Assembly: GCA_947178105.1 (NCBI GenBank)
Contig: CAMWXD010000018.1
Location: forward strand, 1-64,000
Direction: 5' to 3'
Origin: an uncultured Eubacterium sp.
GTDB taxonomy: Bacteria > Bacillota > Clostridia > Lachnospirales > Lachnospiraceae
DNA: 64,000 bases
A model generated the notes under the pieces. The model had not been told where the DNA came from. It worked only from the letters and a program-made list of their open reading frames with translations, and searched no databases. This document shows, piece by piece, positions 8,923-16,924 of this stretch. Both the position numbers and the translations under genes were made by a program. How positions within the stretch are numbered: the first letter of the stretch is position 1; each line of letters starts with the position of its first letter.

Positions 8923-9957
8923 TCAAAAGGCGGACACATACATCCCCGCCGATTCCCGCACCATCAAATGGCACGGCAGCTCCATCCGCACACATGCCTG
9001 GTGCCCGCCCTGCAAACGGTCTTTTAATGTCAGTACGGCAAAGTGCGCCATATCCCCTTTCGGAATGCGGATCGTCGTCAGCATCGGGGAAATGCGCACA
9101 GCCTCCTCGATATCGTCGATCGAAATAACGGCAGGACGGTAGACGTGCTTTTTCCGCCGCCCGTTGGCTTCCTTCATCGCCTGCAAAAACCCCAGCGCCG
9201 TCACATCGTTGGCGCAGAAAACGGCTGTCGGCGGCTTGTGCAGCGCAGCCAGGCGGGAAAACGCCTGATAGCCTTCTTCTCTTGTCTGGTTGGTCGATAC
9301 GATATATTCATAGATCATGGAGATCTTGTGATTGAGCAGGCACTCATAATAACCGCTGTACCTTGCTTCCATCGTACAGTCGCCGACATATGCGATGCTG
9401 GTATGCCCAAGCTCCAGCAGATATTCCACAGCCATCGCCGCGGCATGTGCGCCGTTGCAGGTGACCTCATCCATCCGGTAATCCATCGGGTTGCGGTCGA
9501 CTGCCGCTACGCCCCGGTATTTGCGCAGAACCGCATCCGCAGCCTGCTGCGGGCATTTTCCGAGCACCAGCAGCCCGTCTGCGCGCACCCTGCCGCTTTG
9601 GGCACTGAGCACAGAAATATCCGGGACATGAAGGATCTGTCCCGGAATACAGTTCTGCTTATAGCATTCAGCCTCGATATAGCGGTATAGTTCTGCAAAA
9701 AAAGGGTCTTCCTCCAGGGAATGGAATCTTGCCAGAAGGATATCTATGACGTACTGCTTCGTTTTCCCCTGCTTTGTGCGGCTTCCCATTTTCAACTGCC
9801 TGGCGTTTTGATCCGGCACATAGGAAAGCTCCCTTGCCGCCTGGCGGATACGCTCCGTCAAATCCTGCTCCTTGCACTGATAGTCAGGATTGTTTAATAC
9901 CCTGGATACAGTTGCTATGGATGCTCCAGTCATCTGCGCGATTTTTTTCAGTGACAT
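8923..9957 (-). CDS. LacI family transcriptional regulator of the ABC importer operon
   Basis: A LacI HTH (LKKIAQMTGASIATVSRVLN, residues 3-22) is followed by a hinge and a periplasmic-binding-protein-like effector domain, 344 residues in all, normal for the family. AAAGGA lies about ten bases before the ATG. The gene is 46 bases behind the ABC permease gene and is the last gene of that operon. Two LacI-type operators upstream of the first gene (12651-12664 and 12747-12760) are its likely targets, implying autoregulation through the whole operon. The ligand is unknown. Confidence 0.88.
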   Translation of the reverse strand: MSLKKIAQMTGASIATVSRVLNNPDYQCKEQDLTERIRQAARELSYVPDQNARQLKMGSRTKQGKTKQYVIDILLARFHSLEEDPFFAELYRYIEAECYKQNCIPGQILHVPDISVLSAQSGRVRADGLLVLGKCPQQAADAVLRKYRGVAAVDRNPMDYRMDEVTCNGAHAAAMAVEYLLELGHTSIAYVGDCTMEARYSGYYECLLNHKISMIYEYIVSTNQTREEGYQAFSRLAALHKPPTAVFCANDVTALGFLQAMKEANGRRKKHVYRPAVISIDDIEEAVRISPMLTTIRIPKGDMAHFAVLTLKDRLQGGHQACVRMELPCHLMVRESAGMYVSAF

Positions 9958-10003
9958 CGGCCTACATTCCTTTCGTGCAAATACGTCATTTTTCTCCTGC
10001 GTC

Positions 10004-10777
10004 TTATTTTAATCCCCGTTTTTTCAGCAGATAATTTTCGACGCTGGAAAAAATCCCTTTATCAATTACAATGCCGATCAGGATAATGACAAGCATGACT
10101 GTCATGACCTGGTTGATATCCGCCAGGTCGCGCCCGATCATCAGCGTATAGCCAAGCCCGACCGATGCAGACATCACCTCGCCCGACATCAGCGCGCGCC
10201 AGGCAAACGACCATGCCTGCTTCATGCCTGCGACAAAGGAAGGCAGCGCTGCCGGAAAGATCACTTTTGTATACATATGCGCAGGCGTCACGCCCATTGT
10301 CTTTGCCGCTTTGATATAAATTGGCGGCACTTCCTTGATCCCGCTTTCCACTGCAAGCGAAATGCTGAATACCGACCCCATCACGACGACAAAAATAATC
10401 GCGCTTTCACTTAAGCCAAACCATAAAATCGCAAACGGTACCCAGCAAATGCTCGGAAGCGTCTGGATCCCAAGCAGCAGCGGCTTTAAGTTTCTGGCAA
10501 AATACTCGGACTGGATAATCACGATCCCAAACAGCACGCCGACTACAAGCGAGATCACAAAGCCGGTCAGTACGCGCAGCATACTTTTTCCGACAGCAGC
10601 AAACAGCGTACCGTTTGCAAGCAGTGCCTGCACGCTGTCAATCACGCCTGACGGATGCGGCACTGCATAAGGCTTCGCCCATTCAAACCAATCTGTAGCC
10701 GCGACATACAAAAGCTGCCAGGCCACAATCAGCCCGATCAAAAACAGCACGCTTCCTATTGCTTTACGCGTATTCAT
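10004..10777 (-). CDS. ABC importer permease, sulfonate/nitrate/taurine type
   Basis: 257 residues with about six membrane segments and the SsuC/TauC-type inner-membrane component signature (EAA loop region KAAKTMGVTPAHMYTKVIFPAALP). It pairs with the ATPase encoded just upstream: the genes overlap by ATGA at 10774-10777. Together with the lipoprotein at 11537-12556 it forms a complete importer of the family that carries aliphatic sulfonates, nitrate or thiamine precursors. The exact substrate cannot be read from sequence. Confidence 0.87.
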   Translation of the reverse strand: MNTRKAIGSVLFLIGLIVAWQLLYVAATDWFEWAKPYAVPHPSGVIDSVQALLANGTLFAAVGKSMLRVLTGFVISLVVGVLFGIVIIQSEYFARNLKPLLLGIQTLPSICWVPFAILWFGLSESAIIFVVVMGSVFSISLAVESGIKEVPPIYIKAAKTMGVTPAHMYTKVIFPAALPSFVAGMKQAWSFAWRALMSGEVMSASVGLGYTLMIGRDLADINQVMTVMLVIILIGIVIDKGIFSSVENYLLKKRGLK

Positions 10778-11562
10778 GACTGCTTCACCTCCGGATTGTC
10801 AAATTCATCCGCCATACTCTTTCTGGCGCTTAAGCTGACCTGGTCTAAAATCTGCCTGCGCAGTGCGGTAAACTCCGGCGCTTCGATATTTCTAGGCCGC
10901 GCAAACCGAATCGGGATAATCTGCTTGATCTGTCCCGGATTTTCCGCCATGACAACGACGCGGTCTGCAAAATAAATCGCTTCTTCTACACTGTGCGTCA
11001 CATACAGGATTGTCTTTTTTGTCTTTTCCCAGATCTCCTCCAGCTCCGCACGCAAAATATTGATCGTCTGCTTGTCAAGCGCAGAAAACGGCTCATCCAT
11101 CAAAAGCAGCTTGCTGTCAAGCGCCAACGCCCGCGCCAGAGCCGTCCGCTGCTTCATACCGCCGGAAATCTGATGGATCGGATAATCCCGATACTGCCAG
11201 AGCTGCACCATCTTCAAATATGTTTCTGCTATTTCCATCTGTTCTTTTTTCGGGTGCCCTGCCGCTTCCAGCCCGAACATCACGTTTTGCATCACATTCA
11301 GCCACGGATACAGCGCCGCTTCCTGAAACATCACGACACGGTCTGCGCCAGGCGCTGTCACTTGCTTTCCGTCCAGCGTAATCGTACCCGCCGTCGGCGT
11401 ATCCAGGCCGGCAACAAGGTTTAAAAGCGTAGACTTCCCGCACCCGGAAGGCCCGACAATACAGATAAACTCCCCTTTTTCCACCTCCAGGGAGATATCC
11501 TGGAGCGTTTCTTTTTTTGTTTCGCCAAAAATCTTGCTAATTGAATGAAGTTGTAAATACAT
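10774..11562 (-). CDS. ABC importer ATP-binding protein, sulfonate/nitrate/taurine type
   Basis: Walker A GPSGCGKSTLLN, signature ISGGMKQRTALARAL, Walker B LLLMDEPFSALD and the H-loop YVTHSVEEAI are all present. The start at 11562 has GGAGGA seven bases upstream and lies inside the end of the binding-protein gene (26-bp overlap). The longer frame adds 18 unlikely residues. It energises the permease encoded next. Confidence 0.9.
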   Translation of the reverse strand: MYLQLHSISKIFGETKKETLQDISLEVEKGEFICIVGPSGCGKSTLLNLVAGLDTPTAGTITLDGKQVTAPGADRVVMFQEAALYPWLNVMQNVMFGLEAAGHPKKEQMEIAETYLKMVQLWQYRDYPIHQISGGMKQRTALARALALDSKLLLMDEPFSALDKQTINILRAELEEIWEKTKKTILYVTHSVEEAIYFADRVVVMAENPGQIKQIIPIRFARPRNIEAPEFTALRRQILDQVSLSARKSMADEFDNPEVKQS

Positions 11563-12556
11563 CGCTCTCCTCCGGCACTTTGCTGATAAATCCTTCATTT
11601 TTGCTGATCTCTGCAAATTTCATAATCGCTTTTTTATTCAGCGCAATATCTACAGTCATTCTTTCAAATGCATTTTCAATGACCTGTTCATCAATCGCTT
11701 TGCCAGTCGTCGCTTCGATTTCTGTATTTACAATCGAACGCGCCTGCTCCATATTTGCATTGATGTACAGCGTCGCTTCTTCATGCGCTGCCAAAAACTG
11801 TTTGACCAAATCCGGGTGCTCTTCAATAAAATCCTGGCTTGCCACGACAACCGCCGTCGGATAATTGCCCTCTAAAAAGACTTCGTCGTAATCCAGCAAA
11901 ATCTCTGCATTTCCGTTATTCTCAATCGTCGTCCCCCAAGGCTCTGGCACAAGCGCCGCATCGACGCTCCCGTTGTCGATCAGATTTAAAATGTCCGCGT
12001 TGGAGCTGGCGTTTATCGTCACATCCCCGCCCGCGTCTACTGTTTTTAACCCTTCATCCGATAAAATACTCAAAAGGCACAAATGCTGCGTATTTCCCAT
12101 CTGCGGGACTGCAATTTTTTTTCCTGCAAGGTCAGACAGGGACTCGATGCCGGCATCTTTGCGCTTTAAAAAAACCGCCCCCGCATTCGTTGTATTTGCG
12201 ATAATCCTGACATCGCCTTCTGATTTGACATTTGCACTGAGCGCCGGAACCGGGCCGATGTAGCCTAAGTCGATCTCGCCTGCAAAAATTGCTTCCATTT
12301 CCGCCGGGCCTGCGTTAAACGACGTCCAGGTCACGTTGCACTGGTCTTTCCATTGTTCTTCCAGTGTTTTTTGATTTTTCATAACCAATGCCTGCGTATG
12401 GGTAATATTGGGAAAATACGCAATGCGCACATCGATCTTGCCGGACGCATCCGATGCATTTCCCTCCCCGCCGCTTTTTGCCCCGCACGCGGCAACGGAC
12501 GCGCAGATGCCTGCCAGCAGTACGCCTGTAATCAGTTTTCGAACTATTTTTTTCAT
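11537..12556 (-). CDS. substrate-binding lipoprotein, sulfonate/nitrate/taurine type ABC importer
   Basis: A lipoprotein signal peptide ends in ASVAAC|G (Cys 24). The mature part is an SsuA/TauA/NMT1-like type II binding domain (start RIAYFPNITHTQALV; later AGPAEMEAIFAGEIDLGYIGPVPAL). GGAGG precedes the ATG. It is the first gene of the binding protein-ATPase-permease-LacI operon and should be anchored to the outer face of the membrane. Linkage to a LacI regulator hints at a sugar-related ligand, for example a sulfosugar, but this is only inference. Confidence 0.87.
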   Translation of the reverse strand: MKKIVRKLITGVLLAGICASVAACGAKSGGEGNASDASGKIDVRIAYFPNITHTQALVMKNQKTLEEQWKDQCNVTWTSFNAGPAEMEAIFAGEIDLGYIGPVPALSANVKSEGDVRIIANTTNAGAVFLKRKDAGIESLSDLAGKKIAVPQMGNTQHLCLLSILSDEGLKTVDAGGDVTINASSNADILNLIDNGSVDAALVPEPWGTTIENNGNAEILLDYDEVFLEGNYPTAVVVASQDFIEEHPDLVKQFLAAHEEATLYINANMEQARSIVNTEIEATTGKAIDEQVIENAFERMTVDIALNKKAIMKFAEISKNEGFISKVPEESDVFTTSFN

Positions 12557-12650
12557 GTGATAAAACCTCCGTGTCAGATGATTGTTTTATTTCCTTACTT
12601 TACAATGTCTGCATTTTATCACAAAAAAATGTATGGATTCTAAGTTTTTA

Positions 12651-12664
12651 TGAGAACGTTTTCA
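12651..12664. promoter_or_regulatory. LacI/cre-like operator, proximal
   Basis: TGAGAACGTTTTCA matches the cre/LacI-family consensus TGWAANCGNTNWCA with one mismatch. It lies about 95 bases upstream of the binding-protein gene. Confidence 0.6.
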
Positions 12665-12746
12665 AATATAATCAACTTAGTTTTAGAATTATTTAGAATT
12701 TATTGAAAAGGATATAATTTGATTTAATTAATATGCTGTATTTTTC

Positions 12747-12760
12747 TGTAAACGTTTTCA
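12747..12760. promoter_or_regulatory. LacI/cre-like operator, distal
   Basis: TGTAAACGTTTTCA is a perfect match to TGWAANCGNTNWCA. It is 96 bases (about nine helical turns) from the proximal operator, which would allow looping. The binder could be the operon's own LacI protein or CcpA. Confidence 0.65.
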
Positions 12761-12769
12761 AACCTCCCG

Positions 12770-12808
12770 TTTTACTGTAAAAGGGAGTTTCTTTCTGATC
12801 TCAGTATA
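12770..12808. repeat. 39-bp dispersed repeat, copy A
   Basis: TTTTACTGTAAA...GGGAG...TCTTTCTGAT.TCAGTATA recurs at 16885-16923 with four differences in 39. Here it lies between the importer operators and the toxin promoter. Confidence 0.6.
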
Positions 12809-12859
12809 GTTGGGTGCCAACGGTTCTGACATCTTTTTTGTATGTATTGAAAAATAATA

Positions 12860-12888
12860 TTGTGGAGCATCAAAAGATGTGTTATAAT
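12860..12888 (+). promoter_or_regulatory. promoter of the holin-like toxin
   Basis: TTGTGG (12860-12865), 17 bases, then a TG-extended TATAAT (12883-12888). Transcription should start near 12895, giving a leader of about 60 bases. Confidence 0.65.
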
Positions 12889-12920
12889 CGCAAAAGAGCA
12901 ACTGTGTTATAAGGTGGTAA

Positions 12921-12949
12921 ACCTCCCTAACTTAAAAAAGAAGGGAGGT
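12921..12949 (+). promoter_or_regulatory. hairpin masking the toxin ribosome site
   Basis: ACCTCCCT (12921-12928) is perfectly complementary to AGGGAGGT (12942-12949), which is the Shine-Dalgarno sequence of the toxin. The 8-bp stem with a 13-base loop would hide the ribosome site, a typical feature of type I toxin mRNAs. Confidence 0.65.
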
Positions 12950-12956
12950 GGTGCAG

Positions 12957-13052
12957 ATGGATACATACCAGATTTTAAGCCTGTTATTTTTGGGCGGTAA
13001 CTTCCTAATTGCGCTGCTTGCCTATATTGATAGGAACAACAAGCGAAAATAA
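12957..13052 (+). CDS. 31-residue holin-like toxin of a type I toxin-antitoxin system
   Basis: The small ORF begins MDTYQILSLLFLGGNFLIAL and ends with a basic tail (RNNKRK). That is a short polar start, one transmembrane helix of about 20 residues and a positive C-terminus, as in the putative holin-like toxin family (Hol_Tox type, TxpA/BsrG-like). A very strong GGGAGGTGGT ribosome site sits eight bases upstream within a hairpin. An antisense RNA gene overlaps its 3' end. Overproduced peptides of this family damage the cell membrane. It is too short for most gene callers. Confidence 0.75.
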   Translation: MDTYQILSLLFLGGNFLIALLAYIDRNNKRK

Positions 13053-13139
13053 ATAAACCTACCTTGTACTTGGCAGTCTAGGTAGGTTTATATAACCACT
13101 ATAGAGGTCAACCACTTTGTGGGCGGTTGCTCCTTTTAT
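13043..13139 (-). ncRNA. antisense RNA antitoxin (predicted)
   Basis: A minus-strand promoter at 13146-13174 should start a transcript near 13139. It would end at the perfect 11-bp hairpin ATAAACCTACC/GGTAGGTTTAT (13053-13063 with 13081-13091), which is followed on the minus strand by TTATTTT. The roughly 95-base RNA would pair with the 3' part of the toxin transcript, as RatA pairs with TxpA mRNA. The ends are estimates. Confidence 0.6.
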
Positions 13140-13145
13140 GCCTAT

Positions 13146-13174
13146 AATATAGCACATCTTAGTTTTGATTGCAA
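13146..13174 (-). promoter_or_regulatory. promoter of the antisense RNA
   Basis: Minus-strand TTGCAA (13169-13174), 17 bases, then a TG-extended TATATT (13146-13151). Confidence 0.62.
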
Positions 13175-13235
13175 TAGCTTTTTTTATTTGTCAAATGTCT
13201 GGCGTTATTCCATTGTTTAATTGCCAGCAGCAGCG

Positions 13236-14330
13236 TTAAAAGATGCAGTTATCCCACATACTGTCCCCTTTGTTGGAAGCCCATATTGCTGAAAATATAT
13301 CAAATTTACTTAAAAAGTCTTTGCACTCCTGATCCATATCTCCCTTTAAATACTGATTGATAAAATCCTTCATATGATAAAAACCGATGATCGTATCACC
13401 ATATAAATCATACGGTACATCTGCCGTCCATTTCTTCTGATCGTATGAAACTTCCACATATCCCTTCTGGTATTCCTGCCTGTTCGTATCATCCCATCCC
13501 GGCAATTTTTTATCCTGATAAAAAAACGTAAAGTTCTTTGGCGGTATAGCATCTATGTCTGTCAGGCTAATCACACGCCCCTGGAATGCATGATGCTGCC
13601 ATACTTTATGATAGTCCATTCCCCCTGCAAGCGCGTAAGATGGATTTTTCTCTACCTTGGCAAAGTCAATGCTGTCTGTTTCCCATTTTTCTGCCATTTC
13701 CTGAATTGCCTGCCTGATATTGTTTCTCATATCTTCTTGTTTGTAATAATAATCTGAATTGTAGTACATCCAGTTATCCTCTTTTGCACCGCCATGCGCG
13801 GCTGCTATCTCAGCCCCTTCCTTTTCATTGGCGGCATAAGCGGCATTTACATTGTTTTTTTGAAACCATCCATATATTTCTTCTAAGATCTGCTGGTTAT
13901 CCTTTGCATTGTATCCATTTGTATATCTTTGCTGAACCATTTCCACGCGCATATCCATACAAATATTTTTCACTTTCTGCTGCACATCCTCGGAGGATAT
14001 CTCCCCTGAATAATAAGAACGCATCAGATCTTCTATATCTTTCATGACCTTTCTGCCATACTCACCGCTTAAACACGACGCAGGCATTCCCTTTACTTTC
14101 AAAATGTCATTATAATTCTCGCTTGTAATTACCATTTCTGAAAAGCCTTTTACACCAAGCTCCTTAAAAGACTTTGCACCATCCGGCAACAATTGATAAT
14201 CATCGCCACGCCATTTCTTTCTTAATTCTTCATTTGCTTCCTCCGAACCGCCGATTATGTAACTTTTCGAAGGGTCTTTCAGGCACACATTAATCGTGCC
14301 GACGCCGAACAAAAGATCGCCTATATCCAT
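13236..14330 (-). CDS. unrecognised cytosolic protein, 364 residues
   Basis: I do not recognise this family. The protein has no signal peptide or membrane segment, is charged and rich in Tyr, Trp and Lys, and has a C-terminal half with repeated aromatic motifs (WQHHAFQGRVISLTDIDAIP; GFYHMKDFINQYLKGD). AAAGGAAG precedes the ATG. It lies 59 bases behind a secreted protein gene on the same strand and is likely cotranscribed with it or driven by the palindrome-containing promoter at 14360-14377. Base composition is more AT-rich than the flanks, which suggests acquisition. Confidence 0.6.
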   Translation of the reverse strand: MDIGDLLFGVGTINVCLKDPSKSYIIGGSEEANEELRKKWRGDDYQLLPDGAKSFKELGVKGFSEMVITSENYNDILKVKGMPASCLSGEYGRKVMKDIEDLMRSYYSGEISSEDVQQKVKNICMDMRVEMVQQRYTNGYNAKDNQQILEEIYGWFQKNNVNAAYAANEKEGAEIAAAHGGAKEDNWMYYNSDYYYKQEDMRNNIRQAIQEMAEKWETDSIDFAKVEKNPSYALAGGMDYHKVWQHHAFQGRVISLTDIDAIPPKNFTFFYQDKKLPGWDDTNRQEYQKGYVEVSYDQKKWTADVPYDLYGDTIIGFYHMKDFINQYLKGDMDQECKDFLSKFDIFSAIWASNKGDSMWDNCIF

Positions 14331-14359
14331 ATATATACTTCCTTTCCTAATTTATAATA

Positions 14360-14377
14360 GCAAAGAACGTTCTTTGC
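14360..14377. promoter_or_regulatory. perfect 18-bp palindrome, candidate operator
   Basis: GCAAAGAACGTTCTTTGC is perfectly self-complementary with no loop. A TATTAT follows directly on the minus strand, 30-45 bases before the gene at 13236-14330. No T-run follows on the minus strand, so it fits an operator better than a terminator. Confidence 0.5.
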
Positions 14378-14389
14378 AGTTTTTAACAA

Positions 14390-16108
14390 CTAATCACCTA
14401 ATTCATATTCATAATGTATTATAATTGATGGTGTAAAACTTAAAGTTGTATTACTTGCTCTAAAACCAACACGCCATATACCGTTTATATTTTTATTGGA
14501 ACTTGAATCATCTTCATAATCAATGTCTATACTTAAACCATAATTTTTTGACTGCCTCCATACAGAAGATGATGGTTCTTTAACACGCCAGTATGAAATT
14601 GAAGATGGCCTTGAAGCACTATAACGTACTTTTGTTGCATAAGCATTTTTAGGAATTGTAACGCCATTATCTCCAACATATACAACTGCATCCGAAGAAA
14701 ATGCTGAAGAAGTCGCTGATATCTGATTAGAAGCACCTATCCATTCTGTCATATCAGATTGCATATGTGGCAGACCTACTGCGACATTAATCGTATCTTC
14801 TAAGAAATCAGCTATCGAGATTTGATTTCGTGCATAAATGACTAAATAATACTCTTTGCCAGCAGTCATTCCCTGAATTTTCGCCTTTTCAGCATAGTCA
14901 AACGCTCCACAAAATTTATCTTTATGTATACTACTATTTCCATCTGCATTACTGTCAAACAATGGCAGCAATGTGCCCATATCTACAATTTTAAATCTTG
15001 TTTCTGTATGATCACCTAATAATGTAAACGTCGCCATTGATTGATTTGCTGTAAACTTGAACCAGCACTCATCTTTATTTGGTGTATATTGTGTGTGAAT
15101 AAAATTGCTCTCTTTTTCTGTATACCACTCTAATGGTGTCGCATTTTCAGGACCACTAATCATGGCTTCCATGTCTTTTTTATCCCCATATACCAACCTA
15201 AACTGACTGGAACCTGCGACATATTTTGAACTTGTGACTGTAACAGTATAATGTACTATCGTTGCATCTTGTGTTGGTTTATCAATATATATCCAGCGTT
15301 TCGGCTGCTGCTTTGCTGCCCCAACTGTTTTTATAATATTTCCAGACTCATCTTTTACTTGTGCTGTCACATAAGACTGTCCCATTCTTACAAAACAAAT
15401 TGCAGACGCATCCATAGTCGAATAATCAATATCAATATTGTATGTTTTTGTATCTGTTTCTGTAGTTAATTCATCTTCAATTACCTGATAATCTTCAACT
15501 GGATTTACAGTTAACCTATATCCTACAATCTCCGAATATTCATACCTTGAATCCATTGCTCTATAAAGCACAGTATAATTACCCGGATTCGTAAACTGTG
15601 TCACAAATCCATTACTATTAGCCTCAAGATAATATGCTTTAGGAAATCCACCAACCTGAAAATCTTGAAAACTATCACCATCATCATCTGAAAATGTCCA
15701 AAGCCAAGCTATTTGTGTATCTGTTGTCGCTAAACCATTCTTCAACGATTCTGGATTAATCACATATGCAGTTAGATACGATTGCGGAATTGTCATTGCT
15801 GACTCATCTTCTATAGGCAATATGATTCCATCGGCTCTATTTTCTTCTCTTATATATTCAGACGGAAGTTCAGGCTGTCCCTGCATAAGTTCTTTTAGTG
15901 AAGTCATCTCATCTTCTGCATTGTTATCAACAGCATAATTTGTTACATCTGTCGTATTCTGCTGAAGATATTGTGCATATTCTTCATCGCTTACTGTTGC
16001 CAATACCTCTGTTTGAGCTGCTTCTGCAAACGCTGTAGTATTTGATCCAAATGTCAATGTAGCCAATGTGATTACCAACATCAGCTTTTTCCATATAGTT
16101 TTTTTCAT
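14390..16108 (-). CDS. secreted protein of unknown function, 572 residues
   Basis: A signal peptide (KKTIWKKLMLVITLATLTFG, cleavage after TAFA) is followed by an acidic linker and several beta-rich segments, one resembling an immunoglobulin-like fold (YVINPESLKNGLATTDTQI ... GNYTVLYRAMDSRYEYSEIV). There is no LPXTG, lipobox or C-terminal membrane segment, so it is probably released or held non-covalently. GGAGGG lies eight bases before the ATG. The gene is clearly more AT-rich than the window average. I cannot name a family. Confidence 0.65.
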   Translation of the reverse strand: MKKTIWKKLMLVITLATLTFGSNTTAFAEAAQTEVLATVSDEEYAQYLQQNTTDVTNYAVDNNAEDEMTSLKELMQGQPELPSEYIREENRADGIILPIEDESAMTIPQSYLTAYVINPESLKNGLATTDTQIAWLWTFSDDDGDSFQDFQVGGFPKAYYLEANSNGFVTQFTNPGNYTVLYRAMDSRYEYSEIVGYRLTVNPVEDYQVIEDELTTETDTKTYNIDIDYSTMDASAICFVRMGQSYVTAQVKDESGNIIKTVGAAKQQPKRWIYIDKPTQDATIVHYTVTVTSSKYVAGSSQFRLVYGDKKDMEAMISGPENATPLEWYTEKESNFIHTQYTPNKDECWFKFTANQSMATFTLLGDHTETRFKIVDMGTLLPLFDSNADGNSSIHKDKFCGAFDYAEKAKIQGMTAGKEYYLVIYARNQISIADFLEDTINVAVGLPHMQSDMTEWIGASNQISATSSAFSSDAVVYVGDNGVTIPKNAYATKVRYSASRPSSISYWRVKEPSSSVWRQSKNYGLSIDIDYEDDSSSNKNINGIWRVGFRASNTTLSFTPSIIIHYEYELGD

Positions 16109-16553
16109 CTAATTCCCTCCTACTTCTTTGCCCTAATTGCGATACTCAATTTACCATAAATTAGATATTTCAAACAGGATTTCCTAATGGATGCTGTTAT
16201 ACCTATTTTTCTATTATTTGCCATTCAGACTATACTTCCATTGGACTTGAACCAATTAATCCTCTTTGTTTTTTGAGTTTCACAATTTTCTATCAGGGCA
16301 TCTTACAGTACAAAACCAATACCATTGATTTTACAGGCTCCTAGAGGCATTTCTTTCATGACCGTTCGGCTCGGAATTCCTGAAAAAAATGATATCGGCA
16401 CACAGCAGTTATGCGCGCATATTTTACTCACAACGCTCTGTCTGCAAGTATTTTGATTGCTGTATCCTTACTTTACCACTGATACCGGAAACTGTCAATA
16501 GTATAATTACATTTTTTATAAAAACATAATTGTATTTTTCCTGCAACTTTTGA
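16109..16553. other. non-coding stretch with part of a segmental duplication
   Basis: No gene is seen. From about 16388 the sequence is near-identical to the region after 17516. A tRNA T-arm-like 17-mer (16240-16256) lies in it but no tRNA can be folded around it. Confidence 0.5.
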
Positions 16554-16742
16554 TCATTCAGTATATACACGGCCAAAAATTTTTATCCGCTTCCCGTCGG
16601 CTGCTTTGATTCCTTTGACAAACAAAAGATAATCTACCTTCTCTGTTATAACAAACGTATACATTGAACCTCCGTCTTTTGAATAACTATATCGGCACAA
16701 ACCGTTTTTATCTTTAAGCCCAACTTTAAACGAATCTTTTAT
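16388..16742. repeat. segmental duplication, diverged copy
   Basis: This block matches 17516-17873 at high identity, for example GCTCTGTCTGCAAGTATTTT in both. It includes the region downstream of the M56 gene and the last ~60 codons of that gene. Confidence 0.75.
16554..16742 (-). pseudogene. C-terminal fragment of an M56 sensor gene
   Basis: About 62 codons ending in a stop at 16554-16556 read KDSFKVGLKD ... DYLLFVKGIKAADGKRIKI. This matches the C-terminus of the intact M56 protein at 17687-19153 with scattered substitutions. Everything upstream is missing. It belongs to a roughly 355-bp duplicated block (16388-16742 against 17516-17873). Confidence 0.75.
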
Positions 16743-16800
16743 GCGTTGTAAATATGCTTGGAACGGAAACGGTTGCCAAGATTTATGGGAGTGATGCTAT

Positions 16801-16840
16801 CATAGCAAAAGCCACCCTGAACTTGACGGGAACGGGTGGC
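16801..16840 (-). terminator. terminator behind the 190-residue secreted protein
   Basis: GCCACCC (16811-16817) pairs with GGGTGGC (16834-16840). On the minus strand the stem is followed by TTTTGC. It lies about 85 bases after the stop codon of the gene at 16925-17497. Confidence 0.6.
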
Positions 16841-16884
16841 ATTGCTATCTATTCAACGGTCTGTACCCCATGGGGTATACTATG

Positions 16885-16923
16885 TTTTACTGTAAACGGG
16901 AGACTCTTTCTGATATCAGTATA
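16885..16923. repeat. 39-bp dispersed repeat, copy B
   Basis: Copy of the element at 12770-12808 (35 of 39 positions identical), located directly behind the stop codon of the 190-residue secreted protein. Confidence 0.6.
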
Positions 16924-16924
16924 T

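Noticed and set aside
12770-12795. hairpin CTCCC...GGGAG as a terminator on the plus strand
   Set aside because: No plus-strand gene ends before it, and the matching repeat at 16885 lacks the left arm of the stem.
16240-16256. tRNA T-arm-like sequence (minus strand ATTGG TTCAAGT CCAAT)
   Set aside because: The five-pair stem and seven-base loop look right, but no matching acceptor, anticodon or D arm can be folded around it. Probably chance; at most an attachment-site relic.
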